64,000 nt of DNA from Christiangramia portivictoriae DSM 23547 (GTDB lineage: Bacteria > Bacteroidota > Bacteroidia > Flavobacteriales > Flavobacteriaceae): the NCBI RefSeq assembly GCF_000423045.1, contig NZ_AUHF01000007.1, forward strand, positions 286,674 through 350,673, read 5' to 3'. A program made the translations under genes and the position numbers. Below, piece after piece: positions 35,050-45,873 of this stretch (the first letter of the stretch is position 1; every line of letters begins with the position of its first letter). A model generated the notes under the pieces. The model saw only the letters and a list, made by a program, of their open reading frames with translations, ran no database searches and had not been told where the DNA came from.

Positions 35050-37452
35050 CTAAAAATTGTATTTCAGGGCAATGATCAAATTTCTACCTGCCGCAGCAAT
35101 TCCGGAAGAATAGGTACGATAACGCTGATCTGTAATATTTTCCAGAGAAACTGTAGCCAGCCAATTTGGATTGAACCTGTATTGTCCCGTTAAGTTGAGC
35201 GTATACCATGCCGGTGAATATGGATTTCCATTGGCATCTGTTGCATATAAATAGGCTTTATCCTGCTCTCCCGGAGCCAGATCTTCAAAGTCAAATTCAC
35301 CATTGTACTCTGCAAAAAGATCGAGTTTTAACTTTCGCTTGTTCCAGACCAGATGGGTACTTCCAAACATAGGCGCCGCATGTCTTAACGGAACATATTC
35401 ACCACCTTCATTTTCTTCTCCATAGTTATAACTGAATTGAGAGTTTAAACGTAAGGCTACCGAAAAGTCTATTTCTATTCCGGCTTCCAGTCCATAAACA
35501 TAAGCGTTGGCCGCATTTTGTATCGCCTGCACCCTACTGGATTCGCCCTGATAATCGATCTCGGTAACGCCATTAAGATCAAAATCTCTTCGCACCATCG
35601 CATCATCGAGATACGTATAGTAGGCGGTGACTCCAAGACGAAGATTATCGCTAAAATTAAAGTCGGCACCAAGTTCTGCATTATAGGCATATTCCGACTT
35701 CAGGTTTGGATTTGGGACGACAACAGACCCAGGTTCAGAATCAAATATTTTACCAATATCATCAATATTCGGTGCACGAAAAGCGGTAGAGAGTCCCAGT
35801 CGCCATCCTACAAAATGATTTTGACGCCAGTTAAGCCCAAGACTTCCGGTAAGTGCTCCCGTGCTGATATTCGCTTCCTCAAATGGAAAATCATAAAATC
35901 TGTTCTCAAAATTCGCGTCTACCAGAATATGATTGTAGCGCAAACCCGACTGCAATGACAGAACCTGATTTATTTTCCACTGGTAACTCGAGTAAACCGC
36001 CATAGATTGCCATTCTGAGCCATCAGGATACCTGCTCGCCGTATCTCCGGTTTCTCCATTCTGAATATTTCTGAAGTCTCCTTCAGAAGCAACCGAATTA
36101 AATACATATTCAAAACCGTAGAACAACTTGCTCTCAGACAACGACTTTTCAAAATCCAGATTTGCTGAATAAGCATCTACATTTTCTTCCGTTGAAAAAA
36201 GTATAGGCTCTCCAAAATCACGATCATTTCTGCTCTCACCAAAATACTGATAAGCCCCTGTGAACTGAACTTTATCATAGAATTCTGAACGGCTGCGGTG
36301 GTTGATTTTTACATTTCCAAGAAACCAGGTTTGCGGACCATAATACCACTCTGCGGCACGCAAAAGGCCATCTTTTTTACGATAGAGTCGGTCGTACCTT
36401 GGAAAATCTGAAGTTTGAGAATACACGAGTCCAAGATTAAAATCCCAGTCCCTGGACGGCATATACTTCACCTTTTGCAAGAGATTGATCTGGTCATAAC
36501 CTGTAGGTCTCTGAACTAGCGGTTCTGGGTTTTCCAACATTACATCGATCCCGTTCTGTCTTTCCGCGTATTCAGGACGCAGATAGTCATCAGGGCCGTG
36601 CTTACCCATTTTGAGGTCACCAAAATCTGAATACGTGATCCCAGTCCTGAAAGCCCAGTTTTCCCGACCTACATTCACATCTGCATGTACGGTATTTTCA
36701 TTATTGGCCGTAGCGAAACGAGTATAAATGGAACCTGAAACTGAAGTACCTCCGGTAAAACTAAAATCTGGCTGCAGGGTATAAAAATTCATCACCCCGC
36801 CAACAGCATCGCTCCCATAGACCACAGATCCCGGACCAAGAATAACTTCGGCATTCTCTACCATTAGAGGATCTACCGAGATCACATTTTGAAGATTTCC
36901 GCTTCGGAATATGGCAGAATTCATACGCACTCCGTCCACGGTGAGTAAAAGCCTGTTGGTTGAAAAACCTCTTATCATGGGGCTTCCACCGCCTAACTGA
37001 CTCTTTTGCACAAAGACCTGTCCCGTACTTTCCAGAAGATCTGCTGAAGTTTGAGGATTCGCCATTAAAATTTCAGAAGGAACGATGCTCACAATCTTCT
37101 GCGGAATTTCATCTTTTTTCAGTTTAAACCGCGCGGCAGACAAGGTGATCTGCTCCAACTGATTTTCACCCGGCTCCAGAACAACGATATTATTGTTCTG
37201 AAGGATCTCTCTTTTCCTGCGATATACTTGTTTATAGGAAACCGACTTAAAAATAATGACTTCGGTATCTGAAAAATCAGTAATGATCGCCACTCCTTCA
37301 ATATCTGAAATGGTATATTTTGACTGATCCTGATTGTAAATGGCCACCCCGGGAACAGGTTCGCCGGTATCACTATCCAGGATCCTGATCTCCTGTGCAG
37401 CGAGATGTAAATAAGAAAAGAAGAAAAGTAGTACTAAGAGCCCTGCCCGCAT
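35050..37452 (-). CDS. TonB-dependent receptor, heme/hemoglobin-receptor-like
   Basis: An 800-residue outer-membrane receptor. Signal peptide 1-19, carboxypeptidase-regulatory domain about 20-100, plug about 115-230 with SPMIRGFSTNRLLLTVDGVR, ILGPGSVVYGSDAVGGVMNF, then a barrel ending YSSGIAAAGRNLIIALKYNF. The plug motifs and the NPNL...SEYAYNAELG segment resemble receptors for heme, hemoglobin or vitamin B12 (HmuR/BtuB side of the family). Its ATG directly abuts the recO stop codon with no spacer, so it is translated from the recO transcript unless a promoter lies inside recO. Ligand is inferred only from similarity of pattern. Confidence 0.9.
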   Translation of the reverse strand: MRAGLLVLLFFFSYLHLAAQEIRILDSDTGEPVPGVAIYNQDQSKYTISDIEGVAIITDFSDTEVIIFKSVSYKQVYRRKREILQNNNIVVLEPGENQLEQITLSAARFKLKKDEIPQKIVSIVPSEILMANPQTSADLLESTGQVFVQKSQLGGGSPMIRGFSTNRLLLTVDGVRMNSAIFRSGNLQNVISVDPLMVENAEVILGPGSVVYGSDAVGGVMNFYTLQPDFSFTGGTSVSGSIYTRFATANNENTVHADVNVGRENWAFRTGITYSDFGDLKMGKHGPDDYLRPEYAERQNGIDVMLENPEPLVQRPTGYDQINLLQKVKYMPSRDWDFNLGLVYSQTSDFPRYDRLYRKKDGLLRAAEWYYGPQTWFLGNVKINHRSRSEFYDKVQFTGAYQYFGESRNDRDFGEPILFSTEENVDAYSANLDFEKSLSESKLFYGFEYVFNSVASEGDFRNIQNGETGDTASRYPDGSEWQSMAVYSSYQWKINQVLSLQSGLRYNHILVDANFENRFYDFPFEEANISTGALTGSLGLNWRQNHFVGWRLGLSTAFRAPNIDDIGKIFDSEPGSVVVPNPNLKSEYAYNAELGADFNFSDNLRLGVTAYYTYLDDAMVRRDFDLNGVTEIDYQGESSRVQAIQNAANAYVYGLEAGIEIDFSVALRLNSQFSYNYGEENEGGEYVPLRHAAPMFGSTHLVWNKRKLKLDLFAEYNGEFDFEDLAPGEQDKAYLYATDANGNPYSPAWYTLNLTGQYRFNPNWLATVSLENITDQRYRTYSSGIAAAGRNLIIALKYNF

Positions 37453-38172
37453 TTATCCAAAAATTTCATTTAATACTCCCAGAGACTTCGGTTTGCGAAA
37501 ACCTTCAATATGCAATTCGAAATAAAGAAGAAGCATTTTCAGGAAATCTGTGCGTGAAGCCTGGTTCAATTTTATATTCGCTAAGGCATCAAATTCGGTG
37601 CCCAATAGCATTTTCAGCAAAACTACATTATTACCTTCTATGCAATAGTCATTTGTGGGAATTTCCTGAAAAACTCCGTCGAGCAAATTGAAATACTCAG
37701 CCTCTGAAGTAGAGTTTTGTGGTTGAAACCCAAGATACCTGGTAAGCTGCAGCAGAAATAATAAATGGAAATTCGCTATTTTCTCAGCAGCATCAAGATA
37801 TTGCAGGCTATATTCAAGGTAGTGAAACAGGGCCTCATTATTCTCCTCTTCTTTGATACTGTTCTTAAGAACTTCAGCAAGGAACATGACCAGCGCCTGT
37901 TTGACGGGGTGCGTATGCAGGCTTAAATAACTGGCAAGTACCTTCGCTTCCTTCAAATACTCCAGCTTCCCGGTGTTTTTATGATTTGCCACGATATCCA
38001 GTTGCGTGAGACTCTGGAACATGGAGGCTTTGAATTTTCCACGCCTGCTTTTCAACACCCCTTTTAGCATATAGGTTCTTAGCCCATCAGACAGCGTGTA
38101 AAGCTTTACGATAAGATCTGCCTCCCCGTATTTTAATGCACTGATTACGATCGCTTTGGTATGCACCAGCAT
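37453..38172 (-). CDS. recO: DNA repair protein RecO
   Basis: A 239-residue recombination mediator that loads RecA onto SSB-coated DNA with RecR. I start it at 38172 (MLVHTKAIVISALKYGEADL), the usual RecO beginning, rather than 7 codons upstream. The N-terminal OB fold (1-80: IVISALKYGEADLIVKLYTL, GVLKSRRGKFKASMFQSLTQ) and the helical C-terminal part (about 90-235) are present. The zinc-finger Cys of many RecO proteins are missing, as is normal in this phylum. It lies upstream of and flush with the TonB receptor gene. Confidence 0.93.
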   Translation of the reverse strand: MLVHTKAIVISALKYGEADLIVKLYTLSDGLRTYMLKGVLKSRRGKFKASMFQSLTQLDIVANHKNTGKLEYLKEAKVLASYLSLHTHPVKQALVMFLAEVLKNSIKEEENNEALFHYLEYSLQYLDAAEKIANFHLLFLLQLTRYLGFQPQNSTSEAEYFNLLDGVFQEIPTNDYCIEGNNVVLLKMLLGTEFDALANIKLNQASRTDFLKMLLLYFELHIEGFRKPKSLGVLNEIFG

Positions 38173-38198
38173 CCTGAAAAAATTTGGCGGCAATGTAT

Positions 38199-38230
38199 AA
38201 AAAAAGCCGCTTTTCAGCGGCTTTAGTTTT
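38199..38230 (-). terminator. Intrinsic terminator after gdhA
   Basis: Arms AAAGCCGC / GCGGCTTT with a 6-nt loop; A run on the plus strand gives a T run for the minus-strand transcript. It lies in the 75-bp gap between gdhA and recO. Confidence 0.85.
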
Positions 38231-38247
38231 ATATTTTGAGGGTTTGA

Positions 38248-39633
<1,386 letters not shown>

Positions 39634-39641
39634 TTATGCAG

Positions 39642-39649
39642 CAAATATA
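39642..39649 (-). promoter_or_regulatory. Bacteroidota -7 element upstream of gdhA
   Basis: TATATTTG on the minus strand matches the TAnnTTTG consensus 51 bp before the gdhA start. No clear TTTG -33 element is seen at the expected distance. Confidence 0.5.
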
Positions 39650-39742
39650 AATATTCTATAAGGATTACTGGATTCATTCTGTCATTTCATATAAAATTAA
39701 CTTTTACTTTCCACCCCTTTGTTCGCAGGCAGTTTATAAATA

Positions 39743-39770
39743 TTGTGTTAACGTAGTTTTGCTATATTTG
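39743..39770 (+). promoter_or_regulatory. Promoter of the THC0290_0291-family gene
   Basis: TTG at 39743-39745, a 17-bp spacer, then TATATTTG at 39763-39770, fitting the flavobacterial TTTG / TAnnTTTG promoter. The start codon lies 22 bp downstream of the -7 element, giving a very short leader. Confidence 0.7.
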
Positions 39771-39792
39771 CTAACGTTGCAAGCTGCATTCA

Positions 39793-40569
39793 ATGAATAT
39801 CAATAAGGTTTTTCTTCTTTTCTTCATTATTATCCTGGGCTATTCTGAAAATGCTTCGGGACAGCTTAGTTTTTCGAATGAAGTTGGGGTGATCGCCGGG
39901 CCTGCCGGATTTTTTACCGATTACGGGGAACGCTGGAATGTTAAAAATAATCTGGATAATGGTGGTTTTGGTGTTGGCCTGGTTCATTATATGAATTTTG
40001 CCTTTAAACCTGAATGCAGCTGCCGTCCAAGCAGTTTGTGGTTTACAAAGTATTTCAGAATTAGAAATGAAATCGATTACTTAAGATCTAACCTCGATCA
40101 TTATGGCCCCGTAGCTGAGAAAAACAGCCTGGGAGGACAGCAGCTTCGGGCAATGCATGGAGAAACCGAAGTCATTGAAGCCGGAACCTCGCTTGAATAC
40201 CATTTTCTGGGAATAAAAAAAGCCAGGGATTTTGGATACCTGTTTGCACCTTATATCTCGCTGGGAGTTCACTTTGTGCATTATAGACCAACTGCATATT
40301 CAGATCTTGGTCCGTTAGATAGTCCCAAAGTGCTTTTTGATACTTTTGAGGATGGACTGTTTCTGGAACCTGGAAATACCTTTGCCATTCTCGGAAGTGC
40401 AGGACTGCGTTACAGGCTGAGCAGGTTCAGCGATCTGCAGCTTGAAGCCAGGGCAACCTATTATGATACCGACAAGCTTGAAGGCCTGGACGTGCAGGGA
40501 CCGCAAAACAAATTCAATGATTTTGTACTCTGGTTCAATGTAGGTTATATCTATTACCTGGACTTCTAA
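39793..40569 (+). CDS. THC0290_0291-family outer-membrane-type protein
   Basis: A 258-residue exported protein (signal peptide 1-23, ending ASGQ). The mature protein is beta-rich with aromatic/Gly alternation (FSNEVGVIAGPAGFFTDYGE, LGVHFVHYRP, NVGYIYYLDF at the end), suggesting a small outer-membrane barrel. A conserved Cys pair occurs in PECSCRPSSLW. These features match a conserved flavobacterial family named after locus pair THC0290_0291; function unknown. It converges on pncA with a 4-bp overlap of the coding ends. Confidence 0.75.
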   Translation: MNINKVFLLFFIIILGYSENASGQLSFSNEVGVIAGPAGFFTDYGERWNVKNNLDNGGFGVGLVHYMNFAFKPECSCRPSSLWFTKYFRIRNEIDYLRSNLDHYGPVAEKNSLGGQQLRAMHGETEVIEAGTSLEYHFLGIKKARDFGYLFAPYISLGVHFVHYRPTAYSDLGPLDSPKVLFDTFEDGLFLEPGNTFAILGSAGLRYRLSRFSDLQLEARATYYDTDKLEGLDVQGPQNKFNDFVLWFNVGYIYYLDF

Positions 40570-41177
40570 AAAACCAGATCTGCAGCCTTCAGGATAGTCC
40601 CGCCCTTTCTAAGGATCTCCAGTTTCATTTTCTCAAAACCTTTTTGATCTATAGACCTGGTCGCATCTTCGATAAGAGTAGTTTCAAAACCTTCCGAGAT
40701 ACTGTCAAGGACCGAATAAGCTACACAGTAATCTCCGGCAAGACCAGCGAAATATACCTGATGTACCCCTTTTTCTTTGAGGTACCCGGAAAGTCCTGTT
40801 GACTTTAAATGCATATTATCATAAAAACCACTATAGCTGTCGATCGCCAGGTCTGTGCCTTTTCTGAAAATCGTTTCGATGCGATTGGTATCCAGCTCTG
40901 GATGAAATTCCGCGCCAGGTGTATTTTGAACGCAATGATCTGGCCATAGCACCTGGTTGAGTCCGTTAAGCTTAATGACATCAAAAGCACTGGCATCCTG
41001 ATGAGCTGAAGCAAAACTGGAATGACCTTTCGCATGCCAGTCCTGGGTGGCAATCACCAGATCAAATTTTTGTTGTAGCTCATTTATGAGAGGAATGATT
41101 TCATCGCCATTTTTAACAGCAAGTGCACCACCAGGCATAAAATCGTTTTGAATATCTATAAGAACAAGCGTTTTCAT
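40566..41177 (-). CDS. pncA: Nicotinamidase
   Basis: A 203-residue isochorismatase-fold amidase that hydrolyses nicotinamide to nicotinate. Catalytic triad: Asp8 in LIDIQNDFMPGGAL, Lys in FRKGTD, and Cys in GLAGDYCVAYSVLD. Metal site: DWHAKGHSSFA (Asp/His/His). Length matches the family. Its ATG shares one base with the stop codon of pncB, so the two steps of NAD salvage (deamidation, then phosphoribosylation) are translationally coupled. Confidence 0.96.
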   Translation of the reverse strand: MKTLVLIDIQNDFMPGGALAVKNGDEIIPLINELQQKFDLVIATQDWHAKGHSSFASAHQDASAFDVIKLNGLNQVLWPDHCVQNTPGAEFHPELDTNRIETIFRKGTDLAIDSYSGFYDNMHLKSTGLSGYLKEKGVHQVYFAGLAGDYCVAYSVLDSISEGFETTLIEDATRSIDQKGFEKMKLEILRKGGTILKAADLVF

Positions 41178-42586
41178 TATAATTTGTTTTTCTGCATTTT
41201 AATCAACCCGTCCCGTTCCTCTTTCAAGGTCTCACTAATTCCTATTTTGTAGATATGCGGATTGTTGAAGCGCTTGTATTCAATAGGTAATTCGGACAGC
41301 CTTGAGATGCTGTATTCCGAAATTTCACTGAGACTTCTTTTTTCCTGAAGTACCTTTCCTTCGTTCATAACCAGTTCCAGCAAAGCTTCCTGCTCGTAAT
41401 GTTTCAGGCTCATCGATTTATAAGGCTCGAATGGATGGTGCATTTCCTCGATGCTGTTCTCATGATATAATCCAATGGCATCTGCACCAATGCACTTTCC
41501 GTTTTCATCCTTGATCCTGAAAACCTGCTTTTTATGTGGCAAGGTGATCTTAATGATACTTTCTGAAATCTTTATTCTAGGTTTCCCTGCTGAAAATGCC
41601 AGTTTATAAACTCCATCCAGAGCGCCATCAGGATCTCCAGTCACCAGGTTTGTTCCCACTCCAAAAATATCAATGGGAGCCTGTTGTTCCAGCAAGCTTT
41701 TGATAACATACTCATCAAGCTGATTGGAAGCCGCTATCTTCACATATTCCAGGCCGGCTGCATCCAGCATTTTCCTGCTTTCCTTGGCAAAATAGCTTAG
41801 GTCTCCACTATCCAGCCTTACGGCCAGTAACTTTTCACCACGCTTCTCCATTTCTTTGGCAACCTTGATCGCGTTGGGAATTCCACTTTTCAAGGTATTA
41901 TAAGTATCTACAAGAAGCACGCAATTCTCTGGACGACCTTCAGCAAAATCTCTAAAGGCAGTTAGCTCATCATCGTAGCTTTGCACAAAAGAATGCGCCA
42001 TTGTTCCAGAAACAGGAATATCAAAATCTTTTCCAGCGACTACGTTACTTGTCCCGTTAAAACCTCCAATGATTGCGGCGCGGGTAGCAAAATATCCTCC
42101 GCTAGCCTGGGCACGCCTTAATCCAAAATCCAGCAAAGTCGCATCTCCAGCCACTAATCGCATTCGACTTGCCTTCGTAGCAATAAGGGTTTGGAAGTTG
42201 AGTAAATTAAGAAGAATCGTTTCTATGATCTGCGCTTCGATAATGCTCGCTTCTACCTGCAGGATGGGCCGGGTTGGAAATACCACATCACCTTCTTTCA
42301 CTGAATAGATTTTTCCTTTGAACTGGAAATCCTTTAAATATTCCAGGAAATCCTTTTCAAAACCCTGTTCTTTTAAAAACTGAAGATCATTTTCTGAAAA
42401 TCGAAGTCTGGCCAATATATCCAGAAGATCTTCCAGACCCGAGAAGATGGCGTAACCACTTTTAAATGGAAGCTTTCTAAAATAATAATCAAAAACTGCC
42501 TGCTGGTCTTTCTGTCCTTTCTTGAAATAGACCTGCGCCATAGCTAACTGGTACTGGTCTGTATACGTCGCGGTAAATTGATTCAT
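41177..42586 (-). CDS. pncB: Nicotinate phosphoribosyltransferase
   Basis: A 469-residue enzyme that makes nicotinate mononucleotide from nicotinate and PRPP with ATP. Landmarks: TDQYQLAMAQVYFKKG at the N-terminus, LLDFGLRRAQASGGYFATRA, GTMAHSFVQSYDDELTAF with the His that is phosphorylated in this family, and VRLDSGDLSYFAKESRKMLD and GVGTNLVTGDPDGALDGVYK. It precedes pncA, with a one-base stop/start overlap. Together they recycle nicotinamide to NAD. No anomalies. Confidence 0.97.
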   Translation of the reverse strand: MNQFTATYTDQYQLAMAQVYFKKGQKDQQAVFDYYFRKLPFKSGYAIFSGLEDLLDILARLRFSENDLQFLKEQGFEKDFLEYLKDFQFKGKIYSVKEGDVVFPTRPILQVEASIIEAQIIETILLNLLNFQTLIATKASRMRLVAGDATLLDFGLRRAQASGGYFATRAAIIGGFNGTSNVVAGKDFDIPVSGTMAHSFVQSYDDELTAFRDFAEGRPENCVLLVDTYNTLKSGIPNAIKVAKEMEKRGEKLLAVRLDSGDLSYFAKESRKMLDAAGLEYVKIAASNQLDEYVIKSLLEQQAPIDIFGVGTNLVTGDPDGALDGVYKLAFSAGKPRIKISESIIKITLPHKKQVFRIKDENGKCIGADAIGLYHENSIEEMHHPFEPYKSMSLKHYEQEALLELVMNEGKVLQEKRSLSEISEYSISRLSELPIEYKRFNNPHIYKIGISETLKEERDGLIKMQKNKL

Positions 42587-42710
42587 AGTAAATTCTTGAG
42601 TGCACTCGAATATTTAAAGAGCGGCATACACAAATTTACCGAAATTAAGATTTCACGCCCGGCATATCCATAAAGAATCTATTGCTGGAAGTATCTGCTT
42701 CCTACCGCCT

Positions 42711-43205
42711 TTAATTCTTCAAATCATCAGACAGCGAAATGCGATATCTTCCGTTTTCTGAAGGGAGAAGTTTTTCACTTACCAGTTCAAGGGTATTACC
42801 CTCCTGTACCCATGGAATCTCTTCGGAATTGTTCTCGGCATCGTAACCATCGAACCAGGCGAAGTCGATATCCTGGTAATATGAAGTGATCTTTAGCTCA
42901 TAAACCTCCCCTTTTTTACTCCATTCTATAAGATAGTCGGAATCATTTGGAACAGGCAAAGCTGTTTCAGGATCTCCCTTTCCGGAGACGTAAATAGTAC
43001 TAAGATCTGAAGGTGAGAACCACACATAGGTATTTTCCCATTTCTCACTATAACTATCAGGATTTACAAGTGCAACGGGATTACAGCTTGACAATAAAGT
43101 CAACACAAACGCGATTACTGGGAGTAAAATAGCTCGGGAATCCTTAAACTTTAAAAAAGTTGGGGTGCTGACGTATTTTGGGAATACATCCTTTAAAAAT
43201 TTCAT
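42711..43205 (-). CDS. Small lipoprotein of unknown family
   Basis: A 164-residue protein. The lipobox LLSSC lies at residues 38-42, after an unusually long N-terminal region of about 27 residues; no internal ATG, GTG or TTG offers a shorter start, so either the signal peptide has a long n-region or a rarer start codon is used. The mature part is acidic and Trp/Tyr-rich (WENTYVWFSPSDLSTIYVSG, FAWFDGYDAENNSEEIPWVQ) and looks like a small beta domain. I do not recognise the family. It stands alone, with a 354-bp gene-free region upstream. Confidence 0.55.
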   Translation of the reverse strand: MKFLKDVFPKYVSTPTFLKFKDSRAILLPVIAFVLTLLSSCNPVALVNPDSYSEKWENTYVWFSPSDLSTIYVSGKGDPETALPVPNDSDYLIEWSKKGEVYELKITSYYQDIDFAWFDGYDAENNSEEIPWVQEGNTLELVSEKLLPSENGRYRISLSDDLKN

Positions 43206-43559
43206 ATTGGTGGTTCGATTACAGCAAGCTGAAGCCGAAGTAGTTTGGGGTTTGGTGAAATTAGAAAATTATAACAGCTCTTCCGAAGGAAAGTAAAACG
43301 CTAACTTAAGTTTGTGAATTAAAGCTCTGAGAAACCGGCTAAATACTAAAATTGACCGATGAAAAACCAGCGTTTGTACGGTTTTCCATGAGCAGCGTTT
43401 AAATGCCCATTTCCGCAGTTTAACGTACTATAATCCAGCAAAAATAGATAGTAAACTAGAAACCAGGTTTTTATAACGTTTAAGCCTGTAAATAGGTTTT
43501 TACTACAAAAAAAAGCCACATTTAGAAAATGTGGCTTTTTTAGCGGTAAAACGTTATGT
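43206..43559. other. 354-bp region without a gene
   Basis: It lies between the start of the small lipoprotein gene and the end of the phosphate transporter gene. The right end holds the transporter terminator. The rest has only short frames broken by stops and no repeat or structured RNA that I can recognise; it presumably includes the lipoprotein promoter. Confidence 0.6.
43507..43541 (-). terminator. Intrinsic terminator after the phosphate transporter gene
   Basis: Stem AAAAGCCACATT / AATGTGGCTTTT with an A run on the plus strand side, so a T run on the minus-strand transcript; 19 bp past the stop codon. Confidence 0.88.
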
Positions 43560-45803
43560 TTAAACCTTTTTGTAACTGGAATTGTATTCTTCCATAAGAC
43601 TCATGATCGCTTTCATTAAGTCTTTGGTCTCCAATAATAAGTTGAAGTACAAGGTTGTGTTTTTTGGACTGGATTCTTCAGTTCTTGTTCTAGACACTTG
43701 CTTTTCGATCTTTTCAGAAATCCTCTGTAGCACCACATCTTTCTTTGCAACAATTCGACTTATATCCTGGAACTCCCTGTTATTAAAGATCACTTCGATC
43801 TCTGTGAGCAATTCGCTTAAGATATCATCAATCTCTTTAAGATCTAGAAGCTGATTATATCGAAGCGGTTTGTGATTATTATTCACATGCTTGTAACTTT
43901 TCTTGGAAATATATTCCAGGGATTGAGCAATATCGGTAAGGTGCCCAAGAATAGAGATATAAAAACTACTTCCACGTACACTGGTTTCATCCAGACTTTT
44001 AATAAAGAAGAAAATCTGGTCTCTTAGATCTTCGATTTCAGACTCCAGTTTTTCCACACCTTTCTTACTCTTCTTCAGCTTCTTCTTATCCTGTTTGGAC
44101 AAACCAGCAAAGGTATCAGAGAAGATCTTATTGGATCTGCTAACTACATTAGAAATATTATCAGCACTTTCAAGGATGATTCCCTGAACAGTTTTACTTT
44201 CAGATTTCTTCAGGCCAGATTTATCGGCTTTTGCGGTTTCCTTGTTCTTGTGTGAGATATAGTTTCTCACAAGCAAACCTATCGCTGCCAGAAGTAGAAT
44301 GGCGATTGCAGGCCCTTTTCCGAGGAAAATAATATAGGTTAAAATTCCTGCTGCTGAAAAGGCGCTAAAGGCAGTGAAGAACCATCCCCCAATTACTTTT
44401 AAAACTCCGGCAACACGATATACAGCACTTTCTCTACCCCAGGCTTTATCTGCAAGAGAAGTTCCCATGGCCACCATGAATGTTACATAGGTAGTAGATA
44501 AAGGTAATTTATAGGAAGTCGCGATAGAGATCAATACACCGGCAACGGTAAGATTAATCGCTGCTCGAATCATATCGAATGCTGGCTGCTCTTCCGCTTT
44601 ATCTCCAATGAGGATATCATCAGGTTTGCTAAAACTACGGCCTATCTTTCTACGCATCCCTCCCGGAACAATTAGCCGAATGGAATCAGCCAGTTTGGTC
44701 GTTCCTGTTACCAGAGCACGGGAAAGCATATTTGGATCGAACTTTTCAGTTCCATGTCCCTGTCGGGAAAGTCCAATTTCAGTTTCAGCTACGGTCTTTG
44801 CTTTCTTCGAAAACCAAAGTGTAAGCACCATAATAGCACCTGAGATAAATAATAATATTGGTTCTGCCGGTACTTTATCACGTAATACCTCCATAGAGAA
44901 TTCTGTAGAAATCTGGCCAGATGCTGCCCAGGCTTCATAAGAGTGGTAAGCTGCCATTGGAACCCCAATAAAGTTTACCAGGTCATTTCCAGAGAAGGCA
45001 AGCGCAAGACCAAATGTCCCTACTGCGATCACGAAGATGAGGATACTTTTCTTAAATATCTTCATAAAGAGATAGCTGAAAAGTGTCCAGAATAGGAAAC
45101 TAGCCAGGATTACGGTATATACCTGAGTAGAAAGCACATCTTTAAAGCTGTCGTAATACGGAGTTCCTTTCATCCCTTTGAAAATGATGAAATAACTGAT
45201 GGCTGCAAGACAAATTCCTCCGAAAATAGAACCAAAATTCTTGATTTTCTTTTCGTATTCAAACGTGAACACTAGGCGGGACAACCACTGCACCAATGCT
45301 CCTATGGTAAATGCGATGACTACAGATAGGAATATTCCGGATATGATCTCGGTTGCTTTATCTGTATTGATGTAAGAGGAAAGATCTGCCAGCGTTTGAG
45401 TATCTGAAGCTCCAATTTTGATAAGCGCCATTACTACCGCTGCTCCAAGTAATTCGAATACAATGGATACTGTTGTTGAAGTTGGCATTCCCAGTGTGTT
45501 GAAAAAATCCAGCAGGAGAATGTCTGTGATCATAACAGCCATAAATATGATCATGATCTCATCAAAATAGAACTGACCGGGCATAAAAATACCTTTTCTG
45601 GCTACCTCCATCATTCCGCTGGAAAAAACAGCACCAATAAAGATCCCTACACTGGCCACGATCATGATCGTTTTGAATGAGATCGCTTTGGAACCAATCG
45701 CAGAGTTCAGGAAGTTCACGGCGTCATTACTAACTCCAACCACTAAATCGGCAATGGCAAGAACCACTAATGCAACCAGCATCAACAAGTAAATATTTTC
45801 CAT
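43560..45803 (-). CDS. PiT-family inorganic phosphate transporter with C-terminal PhoU-like domain
   Basis: A 747-residue inner-membrane protein. The membrane part (about 1-500) holds the two PiT repeats with signatures GVSNDAVNFLNSAIGSKAIS, GMPTSTTVSIVFELLGAAVV and FSGNDLVNFIGVPMAAYHSY, KLPLSTTYVTFMVAMGTSLA. A cytoplasmic region from about 530 onward is a long helical DUF47/PhoU-like domain. Phosphate is taken up with H+ or Na+ in this family. A porin of the phosphate-selective O/P type lies 70 bp upstream on the same strand, so the pair carries phosphate through both membranes. The built-in PhoU-like tail suggests local feedback control. Confidence 0.93.
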   Translation of the reverse strand: MENIYLLMLVALVVLAIADLVVGVSNDAVNFLNSAIGSKAISFKTIMIVASVGIFIGAVFSSGMMEVARKGIFMPGQFYFDEIMIIFMAVMITDILLLDFFNTLGMPTSTTVSIVFELLGAAVVMALIKIGASDTQTLADLSSYINTDKATEIISGIFLSVVIAFTIGALVQWLSRLVFTFEYEKKIKNFGSIFGGICLAAISYFIIFKGMKGTPYYDSFKDVLSTQVYTVILASFLFWTLFSYLFMKIFKKSILIFVIAVGTFGLALAFSGNDLVNFIGVPMAAYHSYEAWAASGQISTEFSMEVLRDKVPAEPILLFISGAIMVLTLWFSKKAKTVAETEIGLSRQGHGTEKFDPNMLSRALVTGTTKLADSIRLIVPGGMRRKIGRSFSKPDDILIGDKAEEQPAFDMIRAAINLTVAGVLISIATSYKLPLSTTYVTFMVAMGTSLADKAWGRESAVYRVAGVLKVIGGWFFTAFSAFSAAGILTYIIFLGKGPAIAILLLAAIGLLVRNYISHKNKETAKADKSGLKKSESKTVQGIILESADNISNVVSRSNKIFSDTFAGLSKQDKKKLKKSKKGVEKLESEIEDLRDQIFFFIKSLDETSVRGSSFYISILGHLTDIAQSLEYISKKSYKHVNNNHKPLRYNQLLDLKEIDDILSELLTEIEVIFNNREFQDISRIVAKKDVVLQRISEKIEKQVSRTRTEESSPKNTTLYFNLLLETKDLMKAIMSLMEEYNSSYKKV

Positions 45804-45873
45804 TTTATTGTGTTTAAAAAGCGGTGCAAGTATCCAACCAAATCGTGGATTTACTGTTACCTAATTGTTAATT

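Noticed and set aside
35518..35958. A 146-codon plus-strand frame
   Set aside because: Antisense to the barrel of the TonB receptor at 35050-37452 and without any domain signal.
43206..43559. Hidden small gene or RNA in the gene-free region
   Set aside because: All frames are short and broken, no RBS-start pair is convincing, and no stable hairpin other than the terminator was seen.
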